A stretch of 64,000 bases of DNA from Streptomyces sp. TLI_235 (GCA_002300355.1 NSGV01000001.1:5146001-5210000), one strand, 5' to 3'; numbered from the stretch's first letter, positions 48,594-60,168 are shown. The notes: generated by a model not told the origin, from the sequence alone. A program made the numbers and translations.

Positions 48594-50852
48594 GTGAGCA
48601 ACATCCCGGAGACCGGACGCACCCAACGGGTGACGATCCGTCTGGTGGTGCTGCAGATCCTGGTGCTGTCGCTGCTCGCCACCCTCGGCGGGCGGCTGTG
48701 GTACCTGCAGATCCGGACCGGCAGCCAGTACGCCGCCCAGGCGCAGGGGAACCACATCCGGGAGGTCGTGGAGCCCGCCGTCCGCGGCGAGATCCTCGAC
48801 GCCTCCGGGCGGGTGCTCGTCGGCAACGAGACCAAGCTGGTCGTGTCCGTCAGCCGCACCTCGCTGCTGCAGCAGAAGGACCGCGGCAAGGCCGTGCTGA
48901 CCCGGCTCGCCGGCGTGCTCGGCCTGCAGCCCAAGGACGTCCAGGACAAGGTACGGCTCTGCGACGCCAAGACCCCCAAGCCGTGCTGGAACGGTTCGCC
49001 CTACCAGCCGATCCCGGTCACCCAGCAGGCCACCACCCAGCAGGCCATGCAGATCATGGAACGCCGCGAGGACTTCCCCGGCGTCACCGCCCAGCCCACC
49101 GCCGTCCGCCGGTACACCGGCGTCGAGGGCGCCAGCGCCGCCCAGGTGCTCGGCTACCTCTCCCCGGTGACCGACGCGGAGGTCACCGGCACCGCCGACA
49201 AGACCGGCCGCGAGCGGCGCCTGCCCAGCGACCAGATCGGCCGCGCCGGCCTGGAGTCCGTCTACGACGACGACCTGCGCGGCACCACCGGCGTCGACAA
49301 GCTGGAGGTCGACAACCTCGGCAAGGTCATCGGCAGCGCCGGCACCGTCCCCGCGCAGTCCGGCAACAACCTGGTCACCAGCATCGACGCCCGGGTGCAG
49401 AAGGTCGTCGAGGACCAGCTGGCGAGGGCCATGGCCGACGCCCGCAAGGTCTACGACAAGGAGACCCACAAGAACTACGAGGCGGACTCCGGCGCCGCCG
49501 TCGTGATGGACGTGCACACCGGCCGCATCGTCGCGATGGCCAGCGCCCCGACCTTCGACCCCAACCTGTGGGTCGGCGGCATCTCCGCCAAGGACTACCA
49601 GGCGCTGACCGACAAGGGTTCCAACTACCCGCTGATCAACCGGGCGATCCAGGGCCTGTCCGCGCCGGGCTCCACCTTCAAGGTCATCTCCACCACCGCC
49701 GCCGTCCAGGCCGGCTACTCCCTCGACGGCCACTACCCGTGCCCGCCGAGCATGACCATCGGCGGCCGCGTCTTCAAGAACTTCGAGGGCGAGAGCTTCG
49801 GCGAGATCTCGCTGGAGAAGGCGCTGGAGATCTCCTGCGACACCGTCTTCTACTACCTGTCCTACGACCAGTGGCTGAAGGACGGCGGCATCAGGCCGAA
49901 GAACCCCGGCGACTGGTTCACCAAGACCGCCCACCAGTACGGCCTCGGCGCCAAGACCGGCGTCGACCTGCCCAGCGAGGTCGCCGGCCGCGTCCCCGAC
50001 CGGCAGTGGAAGCAGTCCTTCTACGACGCCAACAAGGACTCCTGGTGCGCCCAGGCGGCCAAGGGCGGCCACGAGTACGCCGACGAGATCGCCCGCGAGA
50101 ACTGCCAGGACGGCAACGTCATGCGCGCCGGTGACGCCGTCAACTTCGCCATCGGCCAGGGAGACACCCTCGTCACCCCGCTCCAGATGGCCCGGATCTA
50201 CGCCGCGCTCGCCAACGGCGGCACGCTCTACCGGCCCACCATCGGCAAGGCGATCATGAGCCCGGACGGCAAGCTCGTCCGCGACATCGCCCCGCACGAG
50301 GACGGCAAGATCCCCGCCCAGGGCAAGCTGCTCGAGTACATCGACCAGGCCACCGCCGGCGTCGTCGTCAGCGGCACCGCCGCCTGGAAGTTCACCGGCG
50401 CAGGCTGGCCCCAGAACAAGATCGAACTGCACGCCAAGACCGGCACCGCCGAAGTCGCCGGCAAGCAGACCACCTCGTGGCTGACGACCTACAGCGACGA
50501 CTACGCGGTCGTGATGACGATAAGCCAGGGCGGCACCGGCTCCGGCGGTTCCGGCGACTCGGTACGCCGCATCTACCAGGCGCTCTACGGCGTCGACGAC
50601 AAGGGCGCCATCGACAACGGCAAGGCCCTGCTGCCCAAGCCGCAGGCCGAACTGCCCAAGTTCAACCCGGACGGCACCGCCATCATCAAGCAGGCGTCCC
50701 TCACCGACGGCGTCACCGGCAGCGCCACCGACGGCTTCAGTGGCAGCCGGGCCTTCCTCGACCCGGCACCCGCCACCGGCACCGGAGGCGCCACCCTGCT
50801 CGCGCTCGCCGCCCTGGAGCCCGCCCGCGCCCCCGGAAGGAGTCGCGGATGA
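48594..50852 (+). CDS. mrdA: Penicillin-binding protein 2 (class B transpeptidase)
   Basis: 752 residues: one N-terminal transmembrane helix, a PBP dimerisation domain (about 50-230) and a transpeptidase with S360-TFK, SCD as the SxN-type motif and KTGTAEV. It works with RodA in wall synthesis. GAGGAGGAG upstream of GTG 48594. The C-terminal 80 residues after the transpeptidase are low-complexity. Its stop overlaps the rodA start (ATGA). Confidence 0.96.
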   Translation: MSNIPETGRTQRVTIRLVVLQILVLSLLATLGGRLWYLQIRTGSQYAAQAQGNHIREVVEPAVRGEILDASGRVLVGNETKLVVSVSRTSLLQQKDRGKAVLTRLAGVLGLQPKDVQDKVRLCDAKTPKPCWNGSPYQPIPVTQQATTQQAMQIMERREDFPGVTAQPTAVRRYTGVEGASAAQVLGYLSPVTDAEVTGTADKTGRERRLPSDQIGRAGLESVYDDDLRGTTGVDKLEVDNLGKVIGSAGTVPAQSGNNLVTSIDARVQKVVEDQLARAMADARKVYDKETHKNYEADSGAAVVMDVHTGRIVAMASAPTFDPNLWVGGISAKDYQALTDKGSNYPLINRAIQGLSAPGSTFKVISTTAAVQAGYSLDGHYPCPPSMTIGGRVFKNFEGESFGEISLEKALEISCDTVFYYLSYDQWLKDGGIRPKNPGDWFTKTAHQYGLGAKTGVDLPSEVAGRVPDRQWKQSFYDANKDSWCAQAAKGGHEYADEIARENCQDGNVMRAGDAVNFAIGQGDTLVTPLQMARIYAALANGGTLYRPTIGKAIMSPDGKLVRDIAPHEDGKIPAQGKLLEYIDQATAGVVVSGTAAWKFTGAGWPQNKIELHAKTGTAEVAGKQTTSWLTTYSDDYAVVMTISQGGTGSGGSGDSVRRIYQALYGVDDKGAIDNGKALLPKPQAELPKFNPDGTAIIKQASLTDGVTGSATDGFSGSRAFLDPAPATGTGGATLLALAALEPARAPGRSRG

Positions 50853-52048
50853 CCTCCTACGGCTCGTACCGCACCGTCCGGCTCGCCCCGCAGCGCGGCT
50901 CCATCGCCCGGGTGCTGGCCAAGGACTCGCCGCTGCGCCGGATGGACTGGATCATGATCCTCGCCGCGCTGGCGCTCTCCCTGGGCAGCTCACTGCTCGT
51001 CTGGTCCGCCACCCGCGGCCGCGACAACCTCACCCACGGCGACCCGCAGTACTTCCTCTACCGGCACCTCACCAACGCCCTGGTCGGGGTGGTGCTCGGC
51101 GCGCTGACCGTCGGGATAGGGACACGCCGGCTGCGCACCGCGGTGCCCTTCGTCTACGTCGGCGTGCTGCTGCTGCTCGGGGTCACCCTGACCCCGTTCG
51201 GCTCCACCATCAACGGCCAGCACTCCTGGATCCAGTTCGGCGGCGGCTTCTCGCTGCAGCCGGCCGAGTTCGCCAAGCTCTCCATCGTGATGGGCATGGC
51301 CGTGGTGCTGTCCGCCCGGGTCGACGCCGGCGAACGGGAGTTCCCCTCCTCGCGCAGCGTCGTGCAGGCGCTGGTGATGGCCGCCCTGCCGATGGGCGTC
51401 ATCATGCTGATGCCGGACCTCGGCTCGGTCATGGTGATGGGCGTCGTCATCATGGGCGTCCTGCTCGCCTCCGGCGCCGCCCGCCGCTGGGTGTTCGGCC
51501 TGATCGGCGCCGGCACGGTCGGCGCGGTGGTGATCTGGAAACTCGGCGTGCTCAGCAAGTACCAGATCGACCGCTTCGCCGCCTTCGCAAACCCCTCGCT
51601 CGACCCGGCCGGCGTCGGGTACAACACCGCGCAGGCCCGCATCGCCATCGGTTCCGGCGGCCTCACCGGGATGGGCCTGTTCCACGGCTTCCAGACCACC
51701 GGCCAGTTCGTCCCCGAGCAGCAGACCGACTTCGTGTTCAGCGTGGCCGGCGAGGAACTCGGCTTCGTCGGCGGCATCGGCCTGATCGCCCTGCTCGGCG
51801 TCATCCTCTGGCGCGCCTGCAAGATCGCCCGCCAGGCCACCGACCTCTACGGCACCGTCCTCGCCGCCGGCGTCATCACCTGGCTCGCCTTCCAGGCCTT
51901 CGAGAACATCGGCATGAACCTCGGCATCATGCCGGTCGCCGGCATCCCGCTGCCCTTCGTCTCCTACGGCGGATCCTCGATGTTCGCCGTCTGGATCGCC
52001 ATCGGACTGCTCCAGTCCGTCCGCTCCCAGCGGCCGATAGGGATCTGA
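50849..52048 (+). CDS. rodA: SEDS peptidoglycan polymerase RodA
   Basis: 399 residues with ten predicted helices. SEDS motifs are present: GSTINGQHSWIQFGGG, LQPAEFAKL, QTDFVFSVAGEELGF and PLPFVSYGGSS. It polymerises lipid II with PBP2; in Streptomyces this locus is known as sfr. Last gene of the mre operon. Confidence 0.96.
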   Translation: MTSYGSYRTVRLAPQRGSIARVLAKDSPLRRMDWIMILAALALSLGSSLLVWSATRGRDNLTHGDPQYFLYRHLTNALVGVVLGALTVGIGTRRLRTAVPFVYVGVLLLLGVTLTPFGSTINGQHSWIQFGGGFSLQPAEFAKLSIVMGMAVVLSARVDAGEREFPSSRSVVQALVMAALPMGVIMLMPDLGSVMVMGVVIMGVLLASGAARRWVFGLIGAGTVGAVVIWKLGVLSKYQIDRFAAFANPSLDPAGVGYNTAQARIAIGSGGLTGMGLFHGFQTTGQFVPEQQTDFVFSVAGEELGFVGGIGLIALLGVILWRACKIARQATDLYGTVLAAGVITWLAFQAFENIGMNLGIMPVAGIPLPFVSYGGSSMFAVWIAIGLLQSVRSQRPIGI

Positions 52049-52169
52049 CCCGCCCGGAACACGCCCCCTCCCGCCCGGTATCCAGCCCGGTTCCCGCGCG
52101 GGAGGGGGGCGCGGTCCGGTCCGGTACCCTTGAGGGTCGTTCCCCTCCACGACCCAAAGGGCTCACCGT

Positions 52170-54098
<1,929 letters not shown>

Positions 54099-54116
54099 CA
54101 CCGCACCGGTACAGTC

Positions 54117-54156
54117 CGACGGCCCCTCCCGGCACATCCGCCGGGAGGGGCCGTCG
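54117..54156 (+). terminator. Terminator after the radical SAM gene
   Basis: A 17-bp perfect stem (54117-54133 with 54140-54156) with loop ACATCC. It separates the radical SAM gene from the next gene by transcription. Confidence 0.75.
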
Positions 54157-54175
54157 CACGACACGAGGGGGACGG

Positions 54176-54868
54176 ATGACCGAGGACCGACCGGCCGAGG
54201 GGTGCCTGGTGGCGGCCGTACGGGTGCCGGCGCGGATCTTCGCGCTGCTGGTGGTCGTGCCGCTGCGCTTCCTGTGGGAGCTGCTGCTGGCCGTGGTCCT
54301 GCGACCGCTCGGCCGCGTGCTCCGGTGGCTCGCCGTGCAGGTCGGCCGGGTCCTGTACTGGACGGTGGTGTGGCCGCTGGTCCGGCTGTACCGGTACGTG
54401 CTCACCCCCTGCGGCCACGCGCTGGCCTGGCTGCTCCGCACCCTCGTGTGGGCCCCGTTGGCCTGGCTCGGCCGGCAGGTGCTGGCCCCCGCAGGGCGGG
54501 CGTTCCGGACGGCGCTGGCCTGGCTGGGGCGGTACCTGGTGGTCGTTCCGCTCGCCGCCCTGTGGCGGTACGTGCTGGAGCCGTGCGCCCGCGGTCTGTG
54601 GTGGCTGCTCACCGTCCTCGCCCGCGGACTGGGCGTGCTGCTGCACGTCCTGCTGGTGGTGCCGCTGGCGTGGCTGTGGCGGGTGCTGCTGTGCCCGGTG
54701 CTCCGCGAGGCGGGGCGGGCGATCGGCTGGGCCTGGCGGATCGGCGGGCGGATCTGGGGCTTCCTGGTGGTGCGGCCGTGCCGCTGGGTGCGGCGCGAGG
54801 TGTGGTGGCCGGCGAAGGCCGAGATCGCGCGGGTGCTGCGGGAGGTGCGGCGGGCGTTGGTGGGGTGA
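54176..54868 (+). CDS. Trp-rich membrane-associated protein with internal repeats
   Basis: 230 residues, ATG 54176 behind GAGGGGGACGG. About six copies of a unit of about 25-38 residues with the core V(V/W)xPLxxLxRxVLxPxxRxxxWL are visible, for example VVWPLVRLYRYVLTP, VWAPLAWLGRQVLAP, VVVPLAALWRYVLEP and LVVPLAWLWRVLLCP. Leu, Val and Trp alternate with Arg every few residues, so each unit forms an amphipathic or re-entrant helix pair. There are at least 20 Trp. No family recognised. It sits between the radical SAM protein and its usual DUF2344 partner. Confidence 0.7.
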   Translation: MTEDRPAEGCLVAAVRVPARIFALLVVVPLRFLWELLLAVVLRPLGRVLRWLAVQVGRVLYWTVVWPLVRLYRYVLTPCGHALAWLLRTLVWAPLAWLGRQVLAPAGRAFRTALAWLGRYLVVVPLAALWRYVLEPCARGLWWLLTVLARGLGVLLHVLLVVPLAWLWRVLLCPVLREAGRAIGWAWRIGGRIWGFLVVRPCRWVRREVWWPAKAEIARVLREVRRALVG

Positions 54869-54986
54869 CCCGGTTCGGGCGGCGGGTCCGGGCGCGTACC
54901 CTTGTCCTGACAAGCAACCGGACTGTCCCGACACAGCAACCGGCCGTGACGGCCGGACGGGACACCGATCTAAGGACTGAGTAGCC

Positions 54987-55793
54987 CTGGCACGCCGCAC
55001 GCCCGACGGTCCGCCGCCCGCGCCGACGGTGCAGCGCATCCGTCTCCGCTACACCAAGCGCGGCCGTCTGCGCTTCACCAGCCACCGGGACTTCCAGCGG
55101 GCGTTCGAGCGTGCGCTCCGCCGCTCGGCCGTTCCGATGGCGTACTCCGCCGGCTTCACCCCGCACCCCAAGGTCTCCTACGCCAACGCGGCCCCGACCG
55201 GTGTCGCCAGCGAGGCGGAGTACCTGGAGATCGGCCTCGCCGAGCTCCGCGACCCGGAGTCGCTCCGGGCCCAGCTCGACGAGTCGCTGCCTGCCGGCCT
55301 GGACATCGTGGACGCCGTCGAGGTCCGCACCGCCAACTTCGTCGAGCGCCTGGAGGCCTCCGAGTGGCAGCTGCGGCTGGCCGGTGTCGACCGGGAGCAG
55401 GCGGCCGGTGCGGTCGCCGCGTTCCTGGCCGAGGAGGCCGTCGAGGTGCAGCGGATGACCAAGAACGGCGTGCGCGTGTTCGACGCCCGTGGGGCGGTCG
55501 CGGCGTTCGAGGTACTCCCGTCGCAGGTCGGCGATGGTAACGACACTGGCACAGAGCGTGCCGACGATGTTCGTCCGGGCGCAGCCTGTGCGATACTGCG
55601 GCTGGTAGTACGACATGCCACACCCGCCGTACGACCCGACGACGTTTTGTCCGGTCTCCGTGCGACGGCCGACCTGGCGCCGCCGGTCCCCGCTGAGGTG
55701 ACCAGGCTGGCGCAGGGGCCGCTCGACGAGGAGACCGGCACGGTGACCGACCCGCTGGCGCTCGATCGCGCCGCGGCCCCGGCAGGCCGATAG
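54987..55793 (+). CDS. TIGR03936 (DUF2344) protein, probable CTG start
   Basis: 268 residues if begun at CTG 54987. The body starts VQRIRLRYTKRGRLRFTSHRDFQRAFERAL and contains GFTPHPKVSYANAAPTG, the hallmark of the family that accompanies TIGR03960. GTG 55029 is the first ordinary start, but it has no ribosome site and would drop a conserved LARRTPDGPPPAPT lead. CTG 54987 follows AAGGA (54972-54976), and an in-frame stop lies three codons before it. The C-terminal third (after about 170) is variable. Confidence 0.8.
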   Translation: MARRTPDGPPPAPTVQRIRLRYTKRGRLRFTSHRDFQRAFERALRRSAVPMAYSAGFTPHPKVSYANAAPTGVASEAEYLEIGLAELRDPESLRAQLDESLPAGLDIVDAVEVRTANFVERLEASEWQLRLAGVDREQAAGAVAAFLAEEAVEVQRMTKNGVRVFDARGAVAAFEVLPSQVGDGNDTGTERADDVRPGAACAILRLVVRHATPAVRPDDVLSGLRATADLAPPVPAEVTRLAQGPLDEETGTVTDPLALDRAAAPAGR

Positions 55794-56144
55794 CGGCCGC
55801 AGGGCCGCGCGCCTCTGCCGACCGCCGAGTGGGCAGGGAGCCAGGGCTCACCACCGGGCCGTGGCTCCCCGGTCCCCGCGGCTTCCCAGGGGAGCGAGCG
55901 TCGTCGCACGCAGCCGGGCCCCCAAGGGCCCGACCTGGACAACGAGAAGACTGGTCAGACCAGAAGACTTTTCGGTACCCCGCACCGTGCGGGGCGCCGA
56001 GCGAGACTACGAGCTCCTGTGCGGCCTCGCGTCCGCACGGCGGCACCGTGGGAGTCGGCGCGCAGTATCCGCGACCGGCCGTGACCCAGGTGCCCAGCCG
56101 TGCCCGGATGCGGAGCCCGGGGGCCTGACGGGAGATCCACCCGC
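55794..56144. other. rne leader region
   Basis: 351 bp without a gene. CTGGTC-A-GACCAG (55951-55963) and the hairpin CCCCGCACCGTGCGGGG (55978-55994) suggest a structured 5' untranslated region. Long leaders are known on rne mRNAs, where they mediate autoregulation; that is inferred here. Confidence 0.45.
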
Positions 56145-59100
56145 ATGCTCGAGAACACCGAACCGCAGTCCGCTGCGGAACCGGCCGACACCCCTGCCGA
56201 CGGTACCGCCGCGACCCCGCCGCGCCGCCGTCGCCGCGCGGTCTCCCGCCCGGCCGGCGCCCCGCAGGGTGCCGCCGCCGAGGCGGCCGAGACCGTCCTG
56301 CCGGCCGAGTCGCAGCCGGCCGGCGCCGAGGAGGCCCCGGCCGAGGCGGGCGCCGCCGAGGCCCCGGCCGCCGAGAAGCCCGCGCGGCCCCGCCGCAGCC
56401 GCAAGCGCGTCGAGGCTCCGGCCGGCGCGCCGGAGGCCACCCCGATCGTGGTGACCGGGCCCGAGGCGACTGCCGAGCCCGCCGCGGCCGAGGAGGTCCC
56501 GGCCGAGCCGGTCGCCGCCGAGGCCCCGGCCGCCGAGAAGCCCGCCCGTACCCGCCGCACCCGCAAGCGCGCCGAGTCCCCGGCCGGCCCGCCGGTCGCC
56601 GAGGAGGCCCCGGCCGAGCCGGTCGCGGCCGAGACTCCGGCCCCCGGGGAGCCGGAGCCCGCCGCGGCCGAGGAGGCCCCCGAGGTCCCGGCCCGCCGTA
56701 CCCGCCGCCGCCGGGTGGTCGAGCAGGCCCCGGTCGTCGCCGAGGAGCCTGCCGAGCCCGTCGAGGAGGCCGTCGAGCCGGTCGAGGAGGAGGCCGAGGC
56801 CGCCGAGGAGCCCGCCGAGGCCCCGGCCGTCGCCGAGCAGCCCGCCGCCCCGGCCGCCGAGCCCGAGCCGGAGCCCTCGCACCGGGTGCGCCGCCGTGCG
56901 GTCCGCCCGTCCACCGCGATCTTCCAGGCCCCGGTCTTCCAGGAGCCCGCGCCCTACGTCACGGCGGCCGCGCCCGCGGCCCCGGCCGCGCCCGCCGGCA
57001 AGGCGGCCGCTGCCGCCGCGCCCGAGGCGACCGGCGAGGAGGAGGAGTTCGAGTACAGCGGCGTCGGCCGCCGCCGCCGTACCCCCGTCCGGGTGCAGGG
57101 CCCGGCCCGGCAGGCAGCCGCCCGGGCGCAGGCACCCGCCCGCGCCGAGGTCGTGCCCGCGGAGAAGGAGCCCGTCGAGGCCCCCGAGGCCGGCCCCGAG
57201 CAGGAGGGCGAGTGGGAGGAGGACGGTCGTCCGTCCCGCCGCCGTCGTCGTGGCGGCCGTCGTCGCCGCCGCGGTGAGGCCGAGGAGCCGGACGCCGTCG
57301 AGGCCGCTACCGAGCAGCCGCAGGCCGAGGACGAGGGCACCGAGGAAGGTGCCGAGGAGGAGGAGCCGGAGGAGGACGAGGACGACCTCGCCGCCGGGCT
57401 GTCCTCCTCGCGCCGCCGTCGTCGCCGTCGCCGCCGCGGTGGTGAGGGTGCCGCCGAGCAGCCCGAGACCACCGAGGACGGCGTCCGTACGGTGGTGAAG
57501 GTGCGCGAGCCGCGCCGCCGCTCCACCGAGCCGTCCTTCGACCCGGACGAGGTGCAGTCCATCAAGGGCTCCACCCGCCTGGAGGCCAAGAAGCAGCGCC
57601 GCCGCGAAGGCCGCGAGCTGGGCCGCCGCCGGGTGCCGATCATCACCGAGGCCGAGTTCCTGGCCCGCCGTGAGTCGGTCGAGCGCGTCATGGTGGTGCG
57701 CCAGAACGGCGAGCGCACCCAGATCGGCGTTCTCGAGGACGGCGTGCTCGTCGAGCACTACGTCAACAAGGAGCAGGCCACCAGCTACGTCGGCAACGTC
57801 TACCTGGGCAAGGTCCAGAACGTGCTGCCGTCGATGGAGGCCGCGTTCGTCGACATCGGCAAGGGCCGCAACGCGGTGCTCTACGCCGGTGAGGTCAACT
57901 TCGGCGCGCTGGGCGGCCACGGCGGCCCGCGCCGGATCGAGTCGGTGCTGAAGTCCGGCCAGTCCGTGCTCGTCCAGGTCTCCAAGGACCCGATCGGCCA
58001 CAAGGGCGCCCGCCTGACCAGCCAGATCTCGCTGCCCGGCCGCTACCTGGTGTACGTGCCCGAGGGCTCGATGACCGGCATCAGCCGCAAGCTGCCGGAG
58101 AACGAGCGGGCCCGTCTGAAGCAGATCCTCAAGAAGATCGTCCCGGACGACGCCGGCGTCATCGTGCGCACCGCCGCCGAGGGCGCCAGCGAGGACGAGC
58201 TGACCCGGGACGTCCAGCGCCTGCAGCAGCAGTGGGAGGACATCCAGAAGAAGGCCGCCACCGGCAACGCCCCGGCGCTGCTCTACGGCGAGCCCGACAT
58301 GACCGTCCGGGTCGTCCGCGACATCTTCAACGAGGACTTCACCAAGGTCATCGTCGCCGGCGCGGACGCCTGGGGCACCATCCACGACTACGTGTCCAAC
58401 GTGGCCCCGGACCTCACCGAGCGGCTGCAGAGGTGGACCTCGGACGTGGACGTGTTCGCCACGTACCGGATCGACGAGCAGCTGATGAAGGCGCTGGACC
58501 GGAAGGTCTGGCTGCCCAGCGGCGGTTCGCTGGTGATCGACCGCACCGAGGCGATGATCGTGGTCGACGTCAACACCGGCAAGTTCGTCGGCCAGGGCGG
58601 CAACCTCGAGGAGACCGTCACCCGCAACAACATCGAGGCGGCCGAGGAGATTGTCCGCCAGCTGCGGCTGCGCGACCTCGGCGGCATCATCGTGATCGAC
58701 TTCATCGACATGGTGCTGGAGTCCAACCGCGACCTGGTGCTGCGCCGCCTGCTGGAGTGCCTGGGCCGGGACCGCACCAAGCACCAGGTGGCCGAGGTCA
58801 CCTCGCTGGGCCTGGTGCAGATGACCCGCAAGCGGGTCGGCCAGGGCCTGCTGGAGTCCTTCTCCGAGCCCTGCGTGCACTGCAACGGCCGCGGCGTCAT
58901 CGTCCACATGGACCAGCCGCACACCCACGGCGGCGGCGGTACCGCCCCGGCGGCCGGCGAGGCCGGCAGCGGCAAGCGCCGCCGGCGCGGCAAGGGCGGC
59001 GCGCAGGCCGAGCCGCACGCCGAGGCCGCGGTCGCCGTCGAGGCCCCGGAGGACGAGGCCCTGGAGGCCCTGGAGGCCGTCGAGGTCGTCGAGGTGGCGG

Positions 59101-59630
59101 AGATCGCCGAGGCGCCGGTGGAGGTCGTGGTGGCGGAGGCCGTCGTGGCGCCGCCGGCCGAGGCCGCCGAGCCGGCCGCGGCCCCCGCGGGCCGTCCCCG
59201 CCGTCGCGCGGTGCGCAAGGCGACGGCCCCGGCGGGTGCGCCGGCCGAGGCCGAGATCGTCGTGCTGCAGGCGCGGGCCGAGGCCGCCATGGAGGCCGCG
59301 CTGTCCGCCGCCGCACAGCAGGCCACCGAGCCCGTCGCGGAGCCGGTGGCCGAGGAGGCCGTGCCGGTCGTCGAGGCCACCGCCGAGCCGATGGAGACCG
59401 CCGAGGAGGCCGTCGAGGCCGCTGCCGAGGTGGAGACCGCCGCCGAGGAGGAGGCCGCGGAGCCCGCGCCCAAGAAGCGCGCCACCCGCAAGACCGCCGC
59501 CAAGAAGACCGTCGCCGCGAAGAAGACCACCGCGGCGAAGAAGACCACCGCCCGCAAGACCGCCACCAAGCGGACGAGCGCGGCGGCCAAGAAGGCCGCG
59601 GCCGCCGAAGGTGACGGCGCCGCCGAGTAA
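56145..59630 (+). CDS. rne: Ribonuclease E/G family endoribonuclease
   Basis: 1161 residues. The first about 500 are Ala/Pro/Glu-rich with many Arg clusters (RRRRRGG type). The catalytic core (about 500-925) has the S1 domain (RVMVVRQNG ... AAFVDIGKGRNA), catalytic Asp808 (VVDVNTGKF) and Asp852 (VIDFIDM), and the zinc-link C910-x2-C913 (CVHCNGRG). The C-terminal part is acidic, then ends in a histone-like KKTxAAKK tail. The core sits between two disordered arms, as in Streptomyces RNase ES. It processes rRNA and mRNA. ATG 56145 has GGGAGA 9 nt upstream. Confidence 0.95.
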   Translation: MLENTEPQSAAEPADTPADGTAATPPRRRRRAVSRPAGAPQGAAAEAAETVLPAESQPAGAEEAPAEAGAAEAPAAEKPARPRRSRKRVEAPAGAPEATPIVVTGPEATAEPAAAEEVPAEPVAAEAPAAEKPARTRRTRKRAESPAGPPVAEEAPAEPVAAETPAPGEPEPAAAEEAPEVPARRTRRRRVVEQAPVVAEEPAEPVEEAVEPVEEEAEAAEEPAEAPAVAEQPAAPAAEPEPEPSHRVRRRAVRPSTAIFQAPVFQEPAPYVTAAAPAAPAAPAGKAAAAAAPEATGEEEEFEYSGVGRRRRTPVRVQGPARQAAARAQAPARAEVVPAEKEPVEAPEAGPEQEGEWEEDGRPSRRRRRGGRRRRRGEAEEPDAVEAATEQPQAEDEGTEEGAEEEEPEEDEDDLAAGLSSSRRRRRRRRRGGEGAAEQPETTEDGVRTVVKVREPRRRSTEPSFDPDEVQSIKGSTRLEAKKQRRREGRELGRRRVPIITEAEFLARRESVERVMVVRQNGERTQIGVLEDGVLVEHYVNKEQATSYVGNVYLGKVQNVLPSMEAAFVDIGKGRNAVLYAGEVNFGALGGHGGPRRIESVLKSGQSVLVQVSKDPIGHKGARLTSQISLPGRYLVYVPEGSMTGISRKLPENERARLKQILKKIVPDDAGVIVRTAAEGASEDELTRDVQRLQQQWEDIQKKAATGNAPALLYGEPDMTVRVVRDIFNEDFTKVIVAGADAWGTIHDYVSNVAPDLTERLQRWTSDVDVFATYRIDEQLMKALDRKVWLPSGGSLVIDRTEAMIVVDVNTGKFVGQGGNLEETVTRNNIEAAEEIVRQLRLRDLGGIIVIDFIDMVLESNRDLVLRRLLECLGRDRTKHQVAEVTSLGLVQMTRKRVGQGLLESFSEPCVHCNGRGVIVHMDQPHTHGGGGTAPAAGEAGSGKRRRRGKGGAQAEPHAEAAVAVEAPEDEALEALEAVEVVEVAEIAEAPVEVVVAEAVVAPPAEAAEPAAAPAGRPRRRAVRKATAPAGAPAEAEIVVLQARAEAAMEAALSAAAQQATEPVAEPVAEEAVPVVEATAEPMETAEEAVEAAAEVETAAEEEAAEPAPKKRATRKTAAKKTVAAKKTTAAKKTTARKTATKRTSAAAKKAAAAEGDGAAE

Positions 59631-59640
59631 CGCCCCGCGA

Positions 59641-59667
59641 CCCGGGGCGGCCCCGTGCCGCCCCGGG
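59641..59667 (+). terminator. rne terminator
   Basis: CCCGGGGCGGC (59641-59651) pairs with GCCGCCCCGGG (59657-59667). Confidence 0.7.
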
Positions 59668-59682
59668 CCCGGTAGGGCCCGG

Positions 59683-59712
59683 TTTGCCCCCGAGCAGGCT
59701 GGTCCGTATTCT
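59683..59712 (+). promoter_or_regulatory. Candidate rplU promoter
   Basis: TTTGCC (59683-59688) and TATTCT (59707-59712), spacer 18, in the 220-bp gap before rplU. The layout is typical of streptomycete ribosomal protein promoters. Confidence 0.45.
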
Positions 59713-59850
59713 TGACCCTCGGCGTCTTACGCCATGCTCCCGAGCACCTCACCTCCCGGTACCGCACCGCGGCGACGGGGGAGGCTCATGTGTCCGTACC
59801 CATGGGCTGGCATCGGTGAGCTTCGACCGAGTACAGAAAGCAGGTACCGC

Positions 59851-60168
59851 ATGTACGCGATCGTTCGCGCCGGCGGCCGCCAGCACAAGGTCGCCGTTGG
59901 CGACGTGCTGGAGATTGACCGCATCGACGCCAAGCCGGGTGACTCGGTCGAGCTGTCGACCGTCCTGGTCGTCGACGGTGACGCCGTCACCTCCGACCCG
60001 TGGGTGCTCGGTGGCGTCAAGGCTCACGCCGAGGTCGTCGAGGAGACCAAGGGCGACAAGATCGTCATCCTCCGCTACAAGAACAAGACGGGTTACCGCC
60101 GTCGTCAGGGTCACCGCCAGAAGTACACCGCGGTGCGCATCACGAGCATCGACTCCGTCAGCAAGTAA
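59851..60168 (+). CDS. rplU: 50S ribosomal protein L21
   Basis: 105 residues, starting MYAIVRAGGRQHKVAVGD, with the C-terminal KTGYRRRQGHRQ signature. First gene of rplU-rpmA-obgE. Confidence 0.98.
   Translation: MYAIVRAGGRQHKVAVGDVLEIDRIDAKPGDSVELSTVLVVDGDAVTSDPWVLGGVKAHAEVVEETKGDKIVILRYKNKTGYRRRQGHRQKYTAVRITSIDSVSK

Noticed and set aside
47238..50432. 1064-codon reverse open frame over mreC-mrdA
   Set aside because: It spans several well-supported forward genes and has the composition of antisense shadow.
55951..55963. CTGGTCAGACCAG as a DasR site before rne
   Set aside because: It is one base short in the centre compared with the DasR dyad, and rne has no link to GlcNAc; more likely part of the leader structure.
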